A stretch of DNA of 64,000 nucleotides from Amycolatopsis rubida (GTDB taxonomy: Bacteria; Actinomycetota; Actinomycetes; Mycobacteriales; Pseudonocardiaceae), in contig NZ_FOWC01000007.1 of the NCBI RefSeq assembly GCF_900115345.1, positions 62,001 through 126,000 of the forward strand. The letters are read 5' to 3'. Below the pieces are notes generated by a model, which worked only from the letters and a program-made list of their open reading frames with translations, had not been told where the DNA came from and did not search any database. The position numbers and the translations under genes were made by a program. How positions within the stretch are numbered: position 1 is the stretch's first letter; each line of letters begins with the position of its first letter. Positions 42,352-52,070 of the stretch are shown here, in pieces.

Positions 42352-43314
42352 ATGCCGATCGTGGCATTCCTGGCCAAACGGGTCGCGGCGATGGCCGCAA
42401 TCCTGCTGCTGGTGAGTTTCCTGGCCTTCAGCCTGCTCACCTTGAGCCCAGTCTCGGAGGTTGCTGTCCTGCTCGGGAGCCGCCCCGCGACGCCGGAGAC
42501 GATTGCCGGCATCACCGCCCAGTATCATCTGGACGACCCGTTTTTCACCCGGTACTGGCTTTGGCTGGTGGACGCGGTGCGCGGTGACTTCGGCGCCTCG
42601 GTGCAGTCCGGGCAGAGCGTGACTGGCGTGATCGCCTCGCATTTCCCCCTGACGCTGCAACTGGGTCTGTACGCATTCGTGCTGGTGCTGGTCGCCGGCC
42701 TGCCGCTGGGCCTGGCGGCGGGCATCCGGCGCGGGCGCCTGCTCGACCGGGCGACCTCGGCATTCACGGTCATCGGGATGAGCGCGCCCGGGTTCGCCGT
42801 GGGCATCGTGCTCATTTATGTCTTCGGTGTGCGGCTGGGCTGGTTTCCGGTCTACGGCGGCGGGAACGGGCATTTCGTCAGTACCGTCGTGCATTTGACG
42901 CTGCCGGCGATCGCGCTCGCCATCGGGCTTTCCGCGCTGGTCGTGCGGCAGACCCGGGCGGCGGCGCTGGATGTGATGGAGCAGGACTACATCACCTTCG
43001 CCAAGGCTCGTGGGGTGTCCGGTGCCCGGGTGCTGATCGGGTACCTGCTGCGGAACACGGCGCTGCCGGTGGTGACCGCGGCCGGGCTGATGCTGATCGC
43101 CGCGGTTTCGGGCGCGGTGGTGGTCGAGACGGTCTTCTCCGTACCCGGGATCGGTCGGCTGATGGTGAAGTCGATCGAAGTGAAGGACATCCCGATGGTG
43201 CAGGGGATCACCTTCTTCGTGGCGCTGGCGGTGCTCGCGGTGAATCTCGCGGTGGACGCGGCCGTGCTGATCCTCGATCCGCGGACGCGGATCTCCGGAC
43301 GGAGGCGAGGCTGA
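42352..43314 (+). CDS. Oligopeptide ABC transporter permease, DppB type
   Basis: Membrane permease of 320 residues with six hydrophobic segments. It has the DppB/OppB N-terminal region (SFLAFSLLTLSPVSEVAVLLG) and the cytoplasmic EAA-like loop DYITFAKARGVSGARVLIGYLLRN that docks on the ATPase. VETVFSVPGIGRLMVKSI follows, also typical. It forms the channel with the DppC-type protein encoded next, whose ATG overlaps this stop by one base. It is part of the importer that begins at 40707. Confidence 0.93.
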   Translation: MPIVAFLAKRVAAMAAILLLVSFLAFSLLTLSPVSEVAVLLGSRPATPETIAGITAQYHLDDPFFTRYWLWLVDAVRGDFGASVQSGQSVTGVIASHFPLTLQLGLYAFVLVLVAGLPLGLAAGIRRGRLLDRATSAFTVIGMSAPGFAVGIVLIYVFGVRLGWFPVYGGGNGHFVSTVVHLTLPAIALAIGLSALVVRQTRAAALDVMEQDYITFAKARGVSGARVLIGYLLRNTALPVVTAAGLMLIAAVSGAVVVETVFSVPGIGRLMVKSIEVKDIPMVQGITFFVALAVLAVNLAVDAAVLILDPRTRISGRRRG

Positions 43315-44168
43315 TGCAGGCCGATCTCGCGAGCGTGGCCCGGCCGGCCACCGGGCGGCGGATCAGGTTCGCACCTCTGCTGAGCGCGGCGTTCCTGCTG
43401 CTGGTGGCGATCGGGGTGATCGCCGGGAAATGGCTCGCGCCCCGCGATCCTGACGCGCAGGACCCGGGGCTGAGCGTCACGATGCCGGGCCAAGGGCACC
43501 TGTTGGGCACCGACCAGCTCGGCCGGGACGTGTTCTCGCAGCTGCTGGCGGGCACGGCGGCGGCGGTCATCGGGCCGCTCGCCGTCGCGCTGGGCTGCGT
43601 GCTGATCGGGGTGAGCCTCGGGATGGCGGCCGCGTACTTCGGCGGCGTCGTCGACACTCTGGTCAACCGCCTGGCAGACCTGGTGTACGCACTGCCCGCA
43701 CTGCTCATCGCGATCGTCGTGGTCGGCGTGGTCGGCGGCGGTTACTGGATTTCCGTCGGGCTCCTGGTCGTGTTGTCGGTGCCGGCGCAGATCCGGCTTT
43801 GCCGCAGTGCTGCGATGGTCCAGGTGCGCTTGCCCTACGTCGATGCCGCGCGCACCGCCGGGCTTTCGCCGATGCGCACGATGGTGCGGCACGTGCTGCC
43901 GAACATCCTGCCGATCGTGGTCACCACGTTCCTGCTTGATTTCGTCAGCACGCTGATCGCCATGGCCGCACTGAGCTTCCTCGGGGTGACCGGGGCTGCG
44001 GGCAGCCCGGATTGGGGCACGATGCTGGCCAACGGCCAGCCGCTGGTCGCGCAGAACCCGTGGCTCTCGATCACGCCCGCAGTGCTGATTATCGCGACCG
44101 CCGCGAGCGCCACCCTCCTCGGGGACACGGCGCACGAGTGGCTGACGAACAAAGGGACCGCACGATGA
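43314..44168 (+). CDS. Oligopeptide ABC transporter permease, DppC type
   Basis: Membrane permease of 284 residues with six hydrophobic segments. It has the DppC/OppC features: GHLLGTDQLGRDVFSQLLAGT after the first helix and the coupling loop PYVDAARTAGLSPMRTMVRHVLPN, followed by LSFLGVTGAAGSPDWGTMLA. It pairs with the DppB-type permease. The stop overlaps the ATG of the fused ATPase gene (ATGA, 44165-44168), so subunit synthesis is coupled. Confidence 0.93.
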   Translation: MQADLASVARPATGRRIRFAPLLSAAFLLLVAIGVIAGKWLAPRDPDAQDPGLSVTMPGQGHLLGTDQLGRDVFSQLLAGTAAAVIGPLAVALGCVLIGVSLGMAAAYFGGVVDTLVNRLADLVYALPALLIAIVVVGVVGGGYWISVGLLVVLSVPAQIRLCRSAAMVQVRLPYVDAARTAGLSPMRTMVRHVLPNILPIVVTTFLLDFVSTLIAMAALSFLGVTGAAGSPDWGTMLANGQPLVAQNPWLSITPAVLIIATAASATLLGDTAHEWLTNKGTAR

Positions 44169-46072
44169 ACGGGCGAAGGAGCACCGTGAATCCACCTGGG
44201 ACACTGCCGATCGGCGAGCGCGGGAACGGCAAAGCTCCCGCTCTCGAAGCCGCGCTGCTTTCGGTGGCGGGGCTGCACGTGCGGTCGGTGCCGACGCGTA
44301 CGGCGCAGCCGCGGATCCTGGTGCGCGAGGCGAGTTTCGACCTCGCCCGTGGCGAGAGCTTGGGCATCGTCGGCGAATCGGGCAGCGGCAAGTCGCTGAC
44401 CGCACGGTCGATCGCCGGCCTGCTCCCGGCCGGGCTTCAGGCCGGCGGCGCGGTCAGGTTCGCCGGGCAGGAGCTGCTGGGCAGGGATCAGCGGAGCTGG
44501 CGGGAACTGCGAGGGACGCGGATGAGCCTGCTGTTGCAGGACCCGTTCACGATGCTCAACCCCCTGCAGACCGCGGGCGCGCATATCGCGGAGTCGCTCC
44601 GGCTGTCCCGGCGGCGGGGTCGTGAGCGCAAGGACGCGGTAGCCGAACGGCTGGACGAGGTCGGCCTGGCACCGGACGTCGCCGGCCGGTACCCGTTTCA
44701 GCTCTCGGGCGGGATGCGGCAGCGGGTAGCGCTCGCGGCCGCGCTCGCTGGCGATCCCGAGCTGCTGATCGCCGACGAGCCGACCACGGCGCTGGACGTC
44801 ACTACGCAAGCCGAAGTGCTGTCTTTGCTCGCGGAACTGCGGCGCAGCCGCGGAATGAGCTTGATCCTGATCACCCACGACCTTCGAGTCGCGTTCTCGG
44901 TCTGCGACCGGATCCTGGTGATGTACGCGGGTTCGATGCTCGAACAGGCCCCGGCGCCGGAGCTGCGGTCGGCTCCGGCGCACCCGTACACGCTCGGACT
45001 GCTCACGGCCGACCCGCCGTCGACGCACTACGTGCAGGAGCTGACGTCGATTCCGGGCAGTGTCCCGCAAGCTGATTCCGTCACGAACTGCTGCCCGTTT
45101 TCCGCGCGCTGCAACTGGGTTCGGCCCGAATGCACGACCGCCGCGCCCGCACTGGGCCCGGTCGGGGAGGAGAGGTTTTCCGCCTGTATTCGCGTCGCCG
45201 AGATCCGCGGCGAGATGGCCGCCGAACTGGGCGCGCTGAGCGCGTCCGGGGAAGCTCCGCCTGCCACTGCGACCGTCCGGCCGATCCTGACGGTCACCGA
45301 TCTGCGCAAGACTTTTCGTTCGCACAACCTCGTCGGCCGTTCACGTGCGTCGACAGCGCTCGACGGGGTCAGCCTCGAGATCGGGGAAGGCGAATCGCTC
45401 GGGCTCGTCGGCGAGACCGGCTCGGGCAAAACCACCGTCGCCCGGTCCGTGCTCGGGCTGGTCCAGCCCGACTCGGGGCGGATCGCCGTCGCCGGTCTCG
45501 AAGCCGGCGACTTCCGCAGGCTCGGCCGGCGTGGACGGCGTGAGCTGCGGCGCACCGTCCAGGTCGTGTTCCAGGACCCGTATTCCTCGCTCAACCCGGC
45601 ACTGACCATCGGTGCCACGCTGAGCGAGGTGATCGGGATGCGGGGCGACGCCGCCGACCCGGAGCAGGAGGTCGAGGAGTTGCTCGGCCAGGTCGGGCTG
45701 CCCGCCGCATACGCAGAGCGCCGTCCCTCGGCACTCTCGGGCGGCGAACGGCAGCGTATCGCGATCGCCCGGGCCATTGCGCTGCGCCCGAAGCTGCTGA
45801 TCTGCGACGAACCGGTGGCTGCCCTGGATGTTTCGGCGCAGGCGCAAGTGCTCGAACTGCTGCGCGAGATCCGGCGCCGGTCGGGGATGAGCATGCTTTT
45901 CATCACGCACGACCTTTCGGTGGTGCGCCAGATGACCGAGCGCATCGTGGTGCTCTACCGCGGGAAGATCGTGGAGAGCGGCGAGACCGCGACTGTCTTG
46001 GACCAGCCGGGGCACGCGTACACGCGCCGCCTGCTGGCGGCTGTGCCCGGCCGGCCGGACGGTGTGCGGTGA
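44165..46072 (+). CDS. Oligopeptide ABC transporter, fused DppD-DppF ATPases
   Basis: A 635-residue protein that joins the two ATPases of a peptide importer. The first domain has Walker A VGESGSGKSL, signature QLSGGMRQRV and Walker B LIADEPTTALD, then the cysteine-rich oligopeptide C-terminal region (CCPFSARCNWVRPEC) that may hold an iron-sulfur centre as in DppD. The second has Walker A VGETGSGKTT, signature LSGGERQRI and Walker B LICDEPVAALD. Both sites look active. Such D-F fusions are fairly common. It ends with ATGA-like overlap (GTGA, 46069-46072) into the second S9 peptidase gene, tying uptake to digestion. Confidence 0.93.
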   Translation: MNGRRSTVNPPGTLPIGERGNGKAPALEAALLSVAGLHVRSVPTRTAQPRILVREASFDLARGESLGIVGESGSGKSLTARSIAGLLPAGLQAGGAVRFAGQELLGRDQRSWRELRGTRMSLLLQDPFTMLNPLQTAGAHIAESLRLSRRRGRERKDAVAERLDEVGLAPDVAGRYPFQLSGGMRQRVALAAALAGDPELLIADEPTTALDVTTQAEVLSLLAELRRSRGMSLILITHDLRVAFSVCDRILVMYAGSMLEQAPAPELRSAPAHPYTLGLLTADPPSTHYVQELTSIPGSVPQADSVTNCCPFSARCNWVRPECTTAAPALGPVGEERFSACIRVAEIRGEMAAELGALSASGEAPPATATVRPILTVTDLRKTFRSHNLVGRSRASTALDGVSLEIGEGESLGLVGETGSGKTTVARSVLGLVQPDSGRIAVAGLEAGDFRRLGRRGRRELRRTVQVVFQDPYSSLNPALTIGATLSEVIGMRGDAADPEQEVEELLGQVGLPAAYAERRPSALSGGERQRIAIARAIALRPKLLICDEPVAALDVSAQAQVLELLREIRRRSGMSMLFITHDLSVVRQMTERIVVLYRGKIVESGETATVLDQPGHAYTRRLLAAVPGRPDGVR

Positions 46073-47997
46073 CCCCGCAGCAGCGGCAGCCGCGGATGCC
46101 GGTGCCGGACTATCTCGAACGCGGCCTCGGCCCGGCAACCGGTCGTGTGGTGGACCTGACCGATCCGGTCGCGTCGCCGAACGGCCGCCGGATCGCCGTC
46201 AGCGCGTCGATTCTCGACAGTCCCGACCGGCCGCCGCGTACCGCGGTGCACGTGGTCGACGTGGCGACGGGCAACACCCGGGAACTCGGTGGCACCGGTC
46301 ATCCGGCGTGGTCCGGGGACAGCGCGCGGCTGGCCTACGCGGACGGCCCCTCGACGGTCGTGGTGACCGATTCCGCGCTGGTGCCCGAACACTCGTTCCC
46401 GATCCCCGGGATCGTCGAGTTCCTCCGGTTCGGCCCGCGCACCGGCGACGTGCTCGTCGGTGCGGCCGAGCCGGGCACCGACCGCTCCACTGCCCAAGGG
46501 TCAGGGCAGCACGGCGGTCAGCGCCCGAGCTGGCGACCGCACGTCCATAATGGACGAAAACGGTGCGGCGGGCGGCGGCTGTGGCGCCTCGACCTGGCCA
46601 GCGGGACGGTCGAGCCGTTCTCCGGACCGGAGTGGACCATCTGGGAAGCCGGCTGGTGCGGCGACGGGTTCGTCGCCGTCGCGAGCCGGGATCCGGGGGA
46701 GAGCGGGTGGTACCGCGCCTCGATCGTCGTTTCCCGCGGCCCAGGCGGGGAACCGCAGGCGGTCGCGGAAAGCGCGGTACAGCTCGGTCTGGTGTGCGCG
46801 GCGCCCGCCGGTGATGCAATCGCTTTCGTCGAGTCTGTCGCCAGCGACCGCGGGCTGATCGCCGGCGACGTGACGATTCTGGACCTGGGTACCGGGCAGC
46901 GGACAGTGGTCACCGGCGCGGACGTCAGTTCTCTGTGCTGGCGCGACGATGCGACGCTGCTGGCCGCCGGACAGCGCGACCTCACCACTGTGGTCGCGGA
47001 AATCGACCGGACCGGCCGCTGGTCCCCACTGTTCTCGGCGGGGGATCGCAGCTGCGGTGGCTGGTATCCCGAAGCGATACCCATTGCGGTGGAAGGAACT
47101 CCGGGCTTCGCCGCGGTAATCCACTCCTATCAGCGCCCGCCGGCACTGACCGCGTTCTCCCATTCGGGCGAACGCCGCCTGCTGGACACCGCGCATCCCG
47201 GCACCGGATTCGAGGTGTCGGTCGGCGGCGAGCTGAACCCGGTGACCTGGCGCGCTCCGGACGGCCTGGAGATCTCCGGGCTCCTGGCGACTCCGGGAAC
47301 CCCGCAGCCGCATCCGCTGGTTGTGCTGATCCACGGCGGGCCGGTGGCCGCATATCGGCCCTCGTGGCAGCTCGTCTACGGCTGGACCCGGCTGCTCGTC
47401 GCGAATGGCTATGCCGTGCTGCATCCCAATCCGCGGGGCAGCGGAGGCCGGGGCCAGGAGTTCGCCGGAGCGGTCTTCGGCGACATCGGCGGCGCGGACA
47501 CGCTCGACATAGTCAGCGCGGTCGACGAGCTGTCCGCCCGGGGGGTGATCGATCCCGGCCGGGTTGCGCTTGCCGGGCGCAGCTACGGCGGGTATCTGGC
47601 AGCGTGGCTGGCCACCCAGCACGACCGGTGGGCCGCGGTGATCGCCCAGTCGCCGATGACCGACTGGGTCAGCCTGCACTTCACCACCAACATCAGCTGC
47701 CTCGACGACCGGCTGCTCGGAGATGTCGTCACCAACCGGGAAGGACGGTATTTCTCGCGCAGCCCGGTCCATTTCGCCAAGGCGGTCCGCGCACCGGTCC
47801 TGTCGATCGCCGGTGCGCTCGACCGCGCGACCTCGGCCGGTCAGGCACAGGAACTCCACGGAGCATTGCTCGAACAGGGAACGGACTCGACCCTCGTGAT
47901 CTACCCGGAGGAGGGACATCACGTCGCCGCCCCGGCGGCGAAAGCACACCTGCTCACCACGATCCTGGAATTCCTGGGTACGCATTTACCGTCCTGA
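46069..47997 (+). CDS. S9 family peptidase (acylaminoacyl-peptidase/DPP-like)
   Basis: Cytoplasmic serine peptidase of 642 residues: an N-terminal propeller (about 20-370) and a C-terminal alpha/beta hydrolase. HGGPVAAYRPSWQ forms the oxyanion region, the nucleophile is in GRSYGGYLAAW (about Ser505), and the His is in EEGHHVAAP (about 615). It belongs to the S9C/S9B-like branch, different from the S9A enzyme at 36837. It probably releases N-terminal blocked or dipeptidyl units. GTG 46069 overlaps the stop of the importer ATPase, so the peptidase is made together with the importer. Confidence 0.9.
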   Translation: MTPQQRQPRMPVPDYLERGLGPATGRVVDLTDPVASPNGRRIAVSASILDSPDRPPRTAVHVVDVATGNTRELGGTGHPAWSGDSARLAYADGPSTVVVTDSALVPEHSFPIPGIVEFLRFGPRTGDVLVGAAEPGTDRSTAQGSGQHGGQRPSWRPHVHNGRKRCGGRRLWRLDLASGTVEPFSGPEWTIWEAGWCGDGFVAVASRDPGESGWYRASIVVSRGPGGEPQAVAESAVQLGLVCAAPAGDAIAFVESVASDRGLIAGDVTILDLGTGQRTVVTGADVSSLCWRDDATLLAAGQRDLTTVVAEIDRTGRWSPLFSAGDRSCGGWYPEAIPIAVEGTPGFAAVIHSYQRPPALTAFSHSGERRLLDTAHPGTGFEVSVGGELNPVTWRAPDGLEISGLLATPGTPQPHPLVVLIHGGPVAAYRPSWQLVYGWTRLLVANGYAVLHPNPRGSGGRGQEFAGAVFGDIGGADTLDIVSAVDELSARGVIDPGRVALAGRSYGGYLAAWLATQHDRWAAVIAQSPMTDWVSLHFTTNISCLDDRLLGDVVTNREGRYFSRSPVHFAKAVRAPVLSIAGALDRATSAGQAQELHGALLEQGTDSTLVIYPEEGHHVAAPAAKAHLLTTILEFLGTHLPS

Positions 47998-48064
47998 CCC
48001 GCGGCGCCGGCGGCTGTTCGCCGATTGTCGATTCAGCCGGGGGATCGTGCGACAGATCGGCGCA

Positions 48065-48085
48065 TGTGTTCGACGCGGGAACACA
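48065..48085. promoter_or_regulatory. Inverted repeat upstream of the FAD oxidase gene, possible operator
   Basis: A perfect 7-base inverted repeat, TGTGTTC and GAACACA, separated by 7 bases, lies in the 197-base gap before the FAD oxidoreductase. The rest of the gap becomes AT-rich toward the gene (48130-48175), as expected for a promoter region. The PucR-type regulator two genes downstream is one candidate binder. Confidence 0.35.
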
Positions 48086-48194
48086 GTACGGTCGAATTGA
48101 TCGAGCGGAGCCCGCGGAAATCGGGCTTCGATATTCGGAAAATGCCTTTTTGTGCAGTCTTTTTCGAATTACCGATACTGATGAGGAGAGGCAC

Positions 48195-49514
48195 ATGGGG
48201 GATCGAGCTGGTGCGCAGTACGCGGACGTCGTGGTCGTCGGCGCCGGAGTGGTCGGCTGCTCGGTGGCGGCGAGTCTCGCCGCCCGCGGGAGAGACGTCT
48301 GCGTCGTGGACCGCGGAGCGGGACCGGCATCCGGGTCGACCAGCGCTTCCTCCGCGGTCGTCCGGTTCAACTACTCGACCTGGGAAGGAGTGGCCACGGC
48401 CTGGGAAGCCCGGGCCGCCTGGATGCGGTGGGAGGACCACCTCGGTGTCGCGGACCCGGCCGGGATGGCCCGCATGGTCGTCACCGGCAGCCTGGTACTG
48501 GATGCGCCGGACCACGCCCCGCAGCGGGTTTTCGAGTTGTTCGACGCGGCCGGGGTGCCCTATGAGCGATGGGACGCCGAGACGATCCGCACCCGGCTGC
48601 CGCTGCTGGAACCGGCCCGCCACTATCCGCCGAAAGCGCTGGCCGATCCGGGATTCTGGGCTGATCCCGATGGCGAGCTGTCAGGTTACTGGGTGCCCGA
48701 CGAGGGTTTCGTCGATGATCCGCAGCTCGCCACGCACAACCTGATGACCGCGGCCGAGGCGCGGGGAGCCGCCTTCCGGTTCCGCACCAGGGTGGCGGCG
48801 ATCGAGCGTACTGCCGAGCGGGTCCGCGGGGTCCGGCTCGACGACGGGACACTGCTGCCGGCTCCGGTCGTCGTGAACGCCGCCGGGCCGCATTCCGGGC
48901 AGCTGAACCGGATGGCCGACGTACTCGGCGATTTCGCGGTCACCACCCGACCGCTGCGCCAAGAGGTGCACGAGGTGCGTGCCCCCGCCCGGTTTGCCGC
49001 AGGGGACGGGGGTGCGGTCGTGGCGGACTTCGACCTCGGCACGTATTTCCGCCCCACGCCCTCTGGCGGCCTGCTGATCGGCAGCATGGAACCGGCGTGC
49101 GATCCCTTGGTGTGGCTCGAAGATCCCGACACTTACGACCCGAACCCGACGAAGCTCGCCTTCGAGACCCAGGTGCTGCGAGCGGCCCGGCGGATCCCGA
49201 GCCTGGCCGTTCCCGGTGCCCCGCGAGGCATCGCCGGCGTGTATGACGTGTCCGACGACTGGATTCCGATCTACGACAAGACCTCACTGGACGGCTTCTT
49301 CGTCGCGATCGGCACCAGCGGAAACCAGTTCAAGAACGCACCGGTGATCGGCGACCTGGTGGCCGCGATCGTCGAGGCCGCAGCGGAAGGGATCGACCAC
49401 GATCGCGAGCCGGTGCAGCTGAGGCTGCCCCGCACCGGGAACGTCGTCGATCTCTCCCACTACAGCAGATTGCGTCCGCCGAACAAGGCCAGTTCCGGAT
49501 CCGTGACCGGCTGA
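48195..49514 (+). CDS. FAD-dependent oxidoreductase (DAO/glycine oxidase family)
   Basis: Flavoprotein of 439 residues of the D-amino acid oxidase/sarcosine oxidase superfamily. The FAD-binding VVVVGAGVVGCSVAASLA (about 12-29) leads to VVDRG, which binds the ribose. SSAVVRFNYS follows, and the C-terminal FVAIGTSGNQFKNAPVIGDLVA closes the flavin site. It should oxidise an amine or amino acid to an imine, with oxygen or an electron carrier. GAGGAGAG five to ten bases before ATG 48195 is a strong ribosome site. A second, distinct enzyme of the same superfamily follows, and RidA nearby could clear the imine product. Confidence 0.88.
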   Translation: MGDRAGAQYADVVVVGAGVVGCSVAASLAARGRDVCVVDRGAGPASGSTSASSAVVRFNYSTWEGVATAWEARAAWMRWEDHLGVADPAGMARMVVTGSLVLDAPDHAPQRVFELFDAAGVPYERWDAETIRTRLPLLEPARHYPPKALADPGFWADPDGELSGYWVPDEGFVDDPQLATHNLMTAAEARGAAFRFRTRVAAIERTAERVRGVRLDDGTLLPAPVVVNAAGPHSGQLNRMADVLGDFAVTTRPLRQEVHEVRAPARFAAGDGGAVVADFDLGTYFRPTPSGGLLIGSMEPACDPLVWLEDPDTYDPNPTKLAFETQVLRAARRIPSLAVPGAPRGIAGVYDVSDDWIPIYDKTSLDGFFVAIGTSGNQFKNAPVIGDLVAAIVEAAAEGIDHDREPVQLRLPRTGNVVDLSHYSRLRPPNKASSGSVTG

Positions 49515-49568
49515 GGCGCGGCCGCGGACCCGCCTGGTACCCCCGATTCCGGCAAGCAGAGGAGCGCC

Positions 49569-50801
49569 ATGTCCACACGAACCGATACCGACACCGATGT
49601 CGTCGTGGTCGGTGCCGGCATCTTCGGAGCTTGCGTCGCCGACCACCTTCTGGAACGCGGAGCCGAGCGGGTGATCCTGGTCGAGAGCGAGCTGCCGGCC
49701 ACGGCCACTTCCCGGGCCGGAGGCGGTTTCGTGGGTTTGTGGGCGGCCGCCTACAACGCCACGTTCGATGCCACCGATCTGGCTCTGGAGCAGTACGGCA
49801 TCGAGTTCTACCGGGCTCTCGCGGCCAGCGCGACGCGGGTCGAGCTGCGCTCGAACGGCAACCTGTTCCTCGCGCTCACCGAGGACGGATATCGGACGAA
49901 GGTGGCGAGCGTGCTGGCCCATCCGCTTGCGCCGTCCGGTACCCGTGCCTTGAGCGCCGCCGAGGTGCACCAGGCGACCGGCGGCGTCTTCGCCGCGGGA
50001 GAGGTGGCCGGCGGGGTGCTGCACGCCGAGGGCGTCCAGCTCAGCGCGGGCAGGGCGACCGCAGCGCTGGTCAAACGGGTCGTCGGCCGGGGCGGCGAGC
50101 TGCGCTCCTACACCCGGTGCAACGGGCTGCTGACCACGGATTCCGGCGTGGTGGGAGTCCGTACCGACTTCGGTGACATTCGAGCGAGTTCAGTCGTGCT
50201 TGCCTGTGGCGCCTGGTCCAACGCTCTCCTCACCGAGGTGAGCTACCAGGCCCCGCTGGCACGGCTGGTGGCGACGCGGGCGATCTCGCGGCCGTCCGGC
50301 GTGCCCTCGGACCTGCCTACGGTGATGGTGCCCGAGCTGGCCGGCCTCTGGCTGCGCGAGCACCGCGGTGGGCTGACCTGGGGCAGCGCAGACGGGTACG
50401 CCCCGCTCACCGAGATCGGCGGCTCGATCGAGGGGGTGTCGCAGCCGAGGCGGGAGGACCTCGTCGAGCGGCTCGCCACCGGCACCGGGGCGGCGTTGCC
50501 GAACCTGATCCCCGGGCACGACGTGGCGATCGACTGGTGGTTGCAAGGCGTGCCGTGCCTGACTCCGGACCGGCGGTTCCTGGCCGGGCCGGTCCCGGAG
50601 ACGCCGGGGCTGTACCTGCTCGCCGGCGACAACGAAGCCGGGGTTGCGCACGGTCCGGGGCTGGGCCGCGTGGTCGCTGACCTCGTCCTGACCGGAGGCA
50701 GCGAGTGGGTGGACCCGCAGCCCTACCGCCTCAACCGGTTCGGCCGCCACGAATTCCTCACCGAACAGGCCGTCCTGGATGCACACTCGGTGCGACAGTG
50801 A
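49569..50801 (+). CDS. FAD-dependent oxidoreductase (DAO family, second type)
   Basis: Flavoprotein of 410 residues in the D-amino acid oxidase superfamily. It has VVVVGAGIFGACVADHLLERG (about 11-31), the RAGGGFVGLW segment near the flavin, and PGLYLLAGDNEAGVAHGPGLGRVVADLV at the end. It is only distantly similar to the preceding oxidase, so the pair may act on different substrates or successive intermediates rather than being a recent duplication. It lies 54 bases after the first oxidase, with GAGGAGCG before ATG 49569. The substrate is unknown; a secondary amine such as an N-methyl or cyclic amino acid is plausible. Confidence 0.87.
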   Translation: MSTRTDTDTDVVVVGAGIFGACVADHLLERGAERVILVESELPATATSRAGGGFVGLWAAAYNATFDATDLALEQYGIEFYRALAASATRVELRSNGNLFLALTEDGYRTKVASVLAHPLAPSGTRALSAAEVHQATGGVFAAGEVAGGVLHAEGVQLSAGRATAALVKRVVGRGGELRSYTRCNGLLTTDSGVVGVRTDFGDIRASSVVLACGAWSNALLTEVSYQAPLARLVATRAISRPSGVPSDLPTVMVPELAGLWLREHRGGLTWGSADGYAPLTEIGGSIEGVSQPRREDLVERLATGTGAALPNLIPGHDVAIDWWLQGVPCLTPDRRFLAGPVPETPGLYLLAGDNEAGVAHGPGLGRVVADLVLTGGSEWVDPQPYRLNRFGRHEFLTEQAVLDAHSVRQ

Positions 50802-50837
50802 GGAAGTTCCGCGGATTCCGGCGAGCGCAGTCCTAGG

Positions 50838-52058
50838 ATGGGCTGGGTGACTGACCTGCAGCGGCTGACCGAGCAACTCGCAGAGCGGTTGAACCGTTCG
50901 GTGGCCATCGACGACGCCCACAACCGCCTGCAGACCTACAGCCCGCATTACGGAGCCGTCGACGAGCAGCGCCTGGCTTCGATCCTGCACCGCAAAGGCA
51001 ACCCGGAAGCCGTCGAATGGGGTTTGGAGTTCGGCGTGGACCGGGCCACCGGTTACGTCCGGGTGCCGACGAATCCGGATCGCGGGATCCTGAGCCGCGT
51101 CTGTGTCCCGATCCGCTCCCAAGGGCTGCACCTCGGCTATCTGTGGATCATCGACGCGGAGGAGTCGATGACCGCCGCGGAACTGGAATCCGCCGAGGAG
51201 GCTGGCCGCCAAGCCGCGGTGATCATGCACCGGCAGACGTTGTTCGACAACCTCGAGCGCGCCCGGGAGCGGGAGCTGCTGCGCGATGTCCTGGACGCCG
51301 ATCCCGAGGTCCGGCAGGAGGCCATGCGGTTGCTCGCCGAGGAGTCGCTGTTCGACCTCGACCGCCCCGTCGTCGCGCTCATCCTGGACATCGCCGGGCC
51401 GGCCGGGGCGTCCGACCGGGCAGCCGCCGCCGAGATCGCGCTGGCCCAGGCCCGGCGGCTGGTGCCATTGCGCCACAGCCTCTACCTGGTACGCCAGAGC
51501 CACGCCCTCCTAGTCGTCGCCGTCGACCGGATCCTGCCGACGGCGGATATCGCCACCCGGATGCGGGCCGAGTACTGGCGGGCGCTCGGCCGCACCGGGC
51601 AGCCGCTCGGGGTGTGCGTGGGGGTGGGCAGCCAGGTCGGCGCCATCGCCGAGCTGCGCACCTCCTACCGGCGGGCGCAGTCGGTCATCGAGGTCGGGCG
51701 GCGGCTTCGGCTCGACCGGGTCGTGTCCTGGGAGAAGCTCGGCGTCTACCGGATCCTCTCGGAACTGCCGCTGGGCAGGATCGACAGCGACACCCTGCAT
51801 CCGGCGATCGCCCGGCTCGTCGCGGATGCCGACGGCGACCAGCTTCTCGAAACCCTCGAGGCCTACCTCGACAACGGCGGCGACGCCACCGTCAGCGCCG
51901 AGCAGCTCTGCCTGCACCGCAGCTCGCTGTATCACCGCCTGGCTCGCATCGAACGCATCGGCCAGATCAGTGTCAAACGAGGCACGAACCTCCTCGACCT
52001 GCATGTGAGCCTCAAACTCGTCCGGTTGCTCACGGACCGGCCGGAAACCACGTCATGA
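50838..52058 (+). CDS. PucR/CdaR-family transcriptional regulator
   Basis: A 406-residue regulator. The N-terminal part (about 1-150) is GAF-like and senses a ligand. The middle (about 170-310) is the GGDEF-like region of the CdaR/PucR family. The C-terminal PucR helix-turn-helix has TLEAYLDNGGDATVSAEQL then HRSSLYHRLARIERI. Relatives activate purine, sugar-diacid and amino-acid catabolism. It follows the second oxidase by 36 bases and precedes the aldolase-like gene by 12 bases, so it is embedded in the operon it may control. The inverted repeat at 48065-48085 is a possible target. Confidence 0.88.
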   Translation: MGWVTDLQRLTEQLAERLNRSVAIDDAHNRLQTYSPHYGAVDEQRLASILHRKGNPEAVEWGLEFGVDRATGYVRVPTNPDRGILSRVCVPIRSQGLHLGYLWIIDAEESMTAAELESAEEAGRQAAVIMHRQTLFDNLERARERELLRDVLDADPEVRQEAMRLLAEESLFDLDRPVVALILDIAGPAGASDRAAAAEIALAQARRLVPLRHSLYLVRQSHALLVVAVDRILPTADIATRMRAEYWRALGRTGQPLGVCVGVGSQVGAIAELRTSYRRAQSVIEVGRRLRLDRVVSWEKLGVYRILSELPLGRIDSDTLHPAIARLVADADGDQLLETLEAYLDNGGDATVSAEQLCLHRSSLYHRLARIERIGQISVKRGTNLLDLHVSLKLVRLLTDRPETTS

Positions 52059-52070
52059 GAGGTGCCCCGG

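Noticed and set aside
48109..48127. AGCCCG/CGGGCT hairpin before the FAD oxidase gene as a terminator
   Set aside because: The stem is only six base pairs, has no T-tract and lies over 100 bases from the upstream stop; chance occurrence is likely in such GC-rich DNA.
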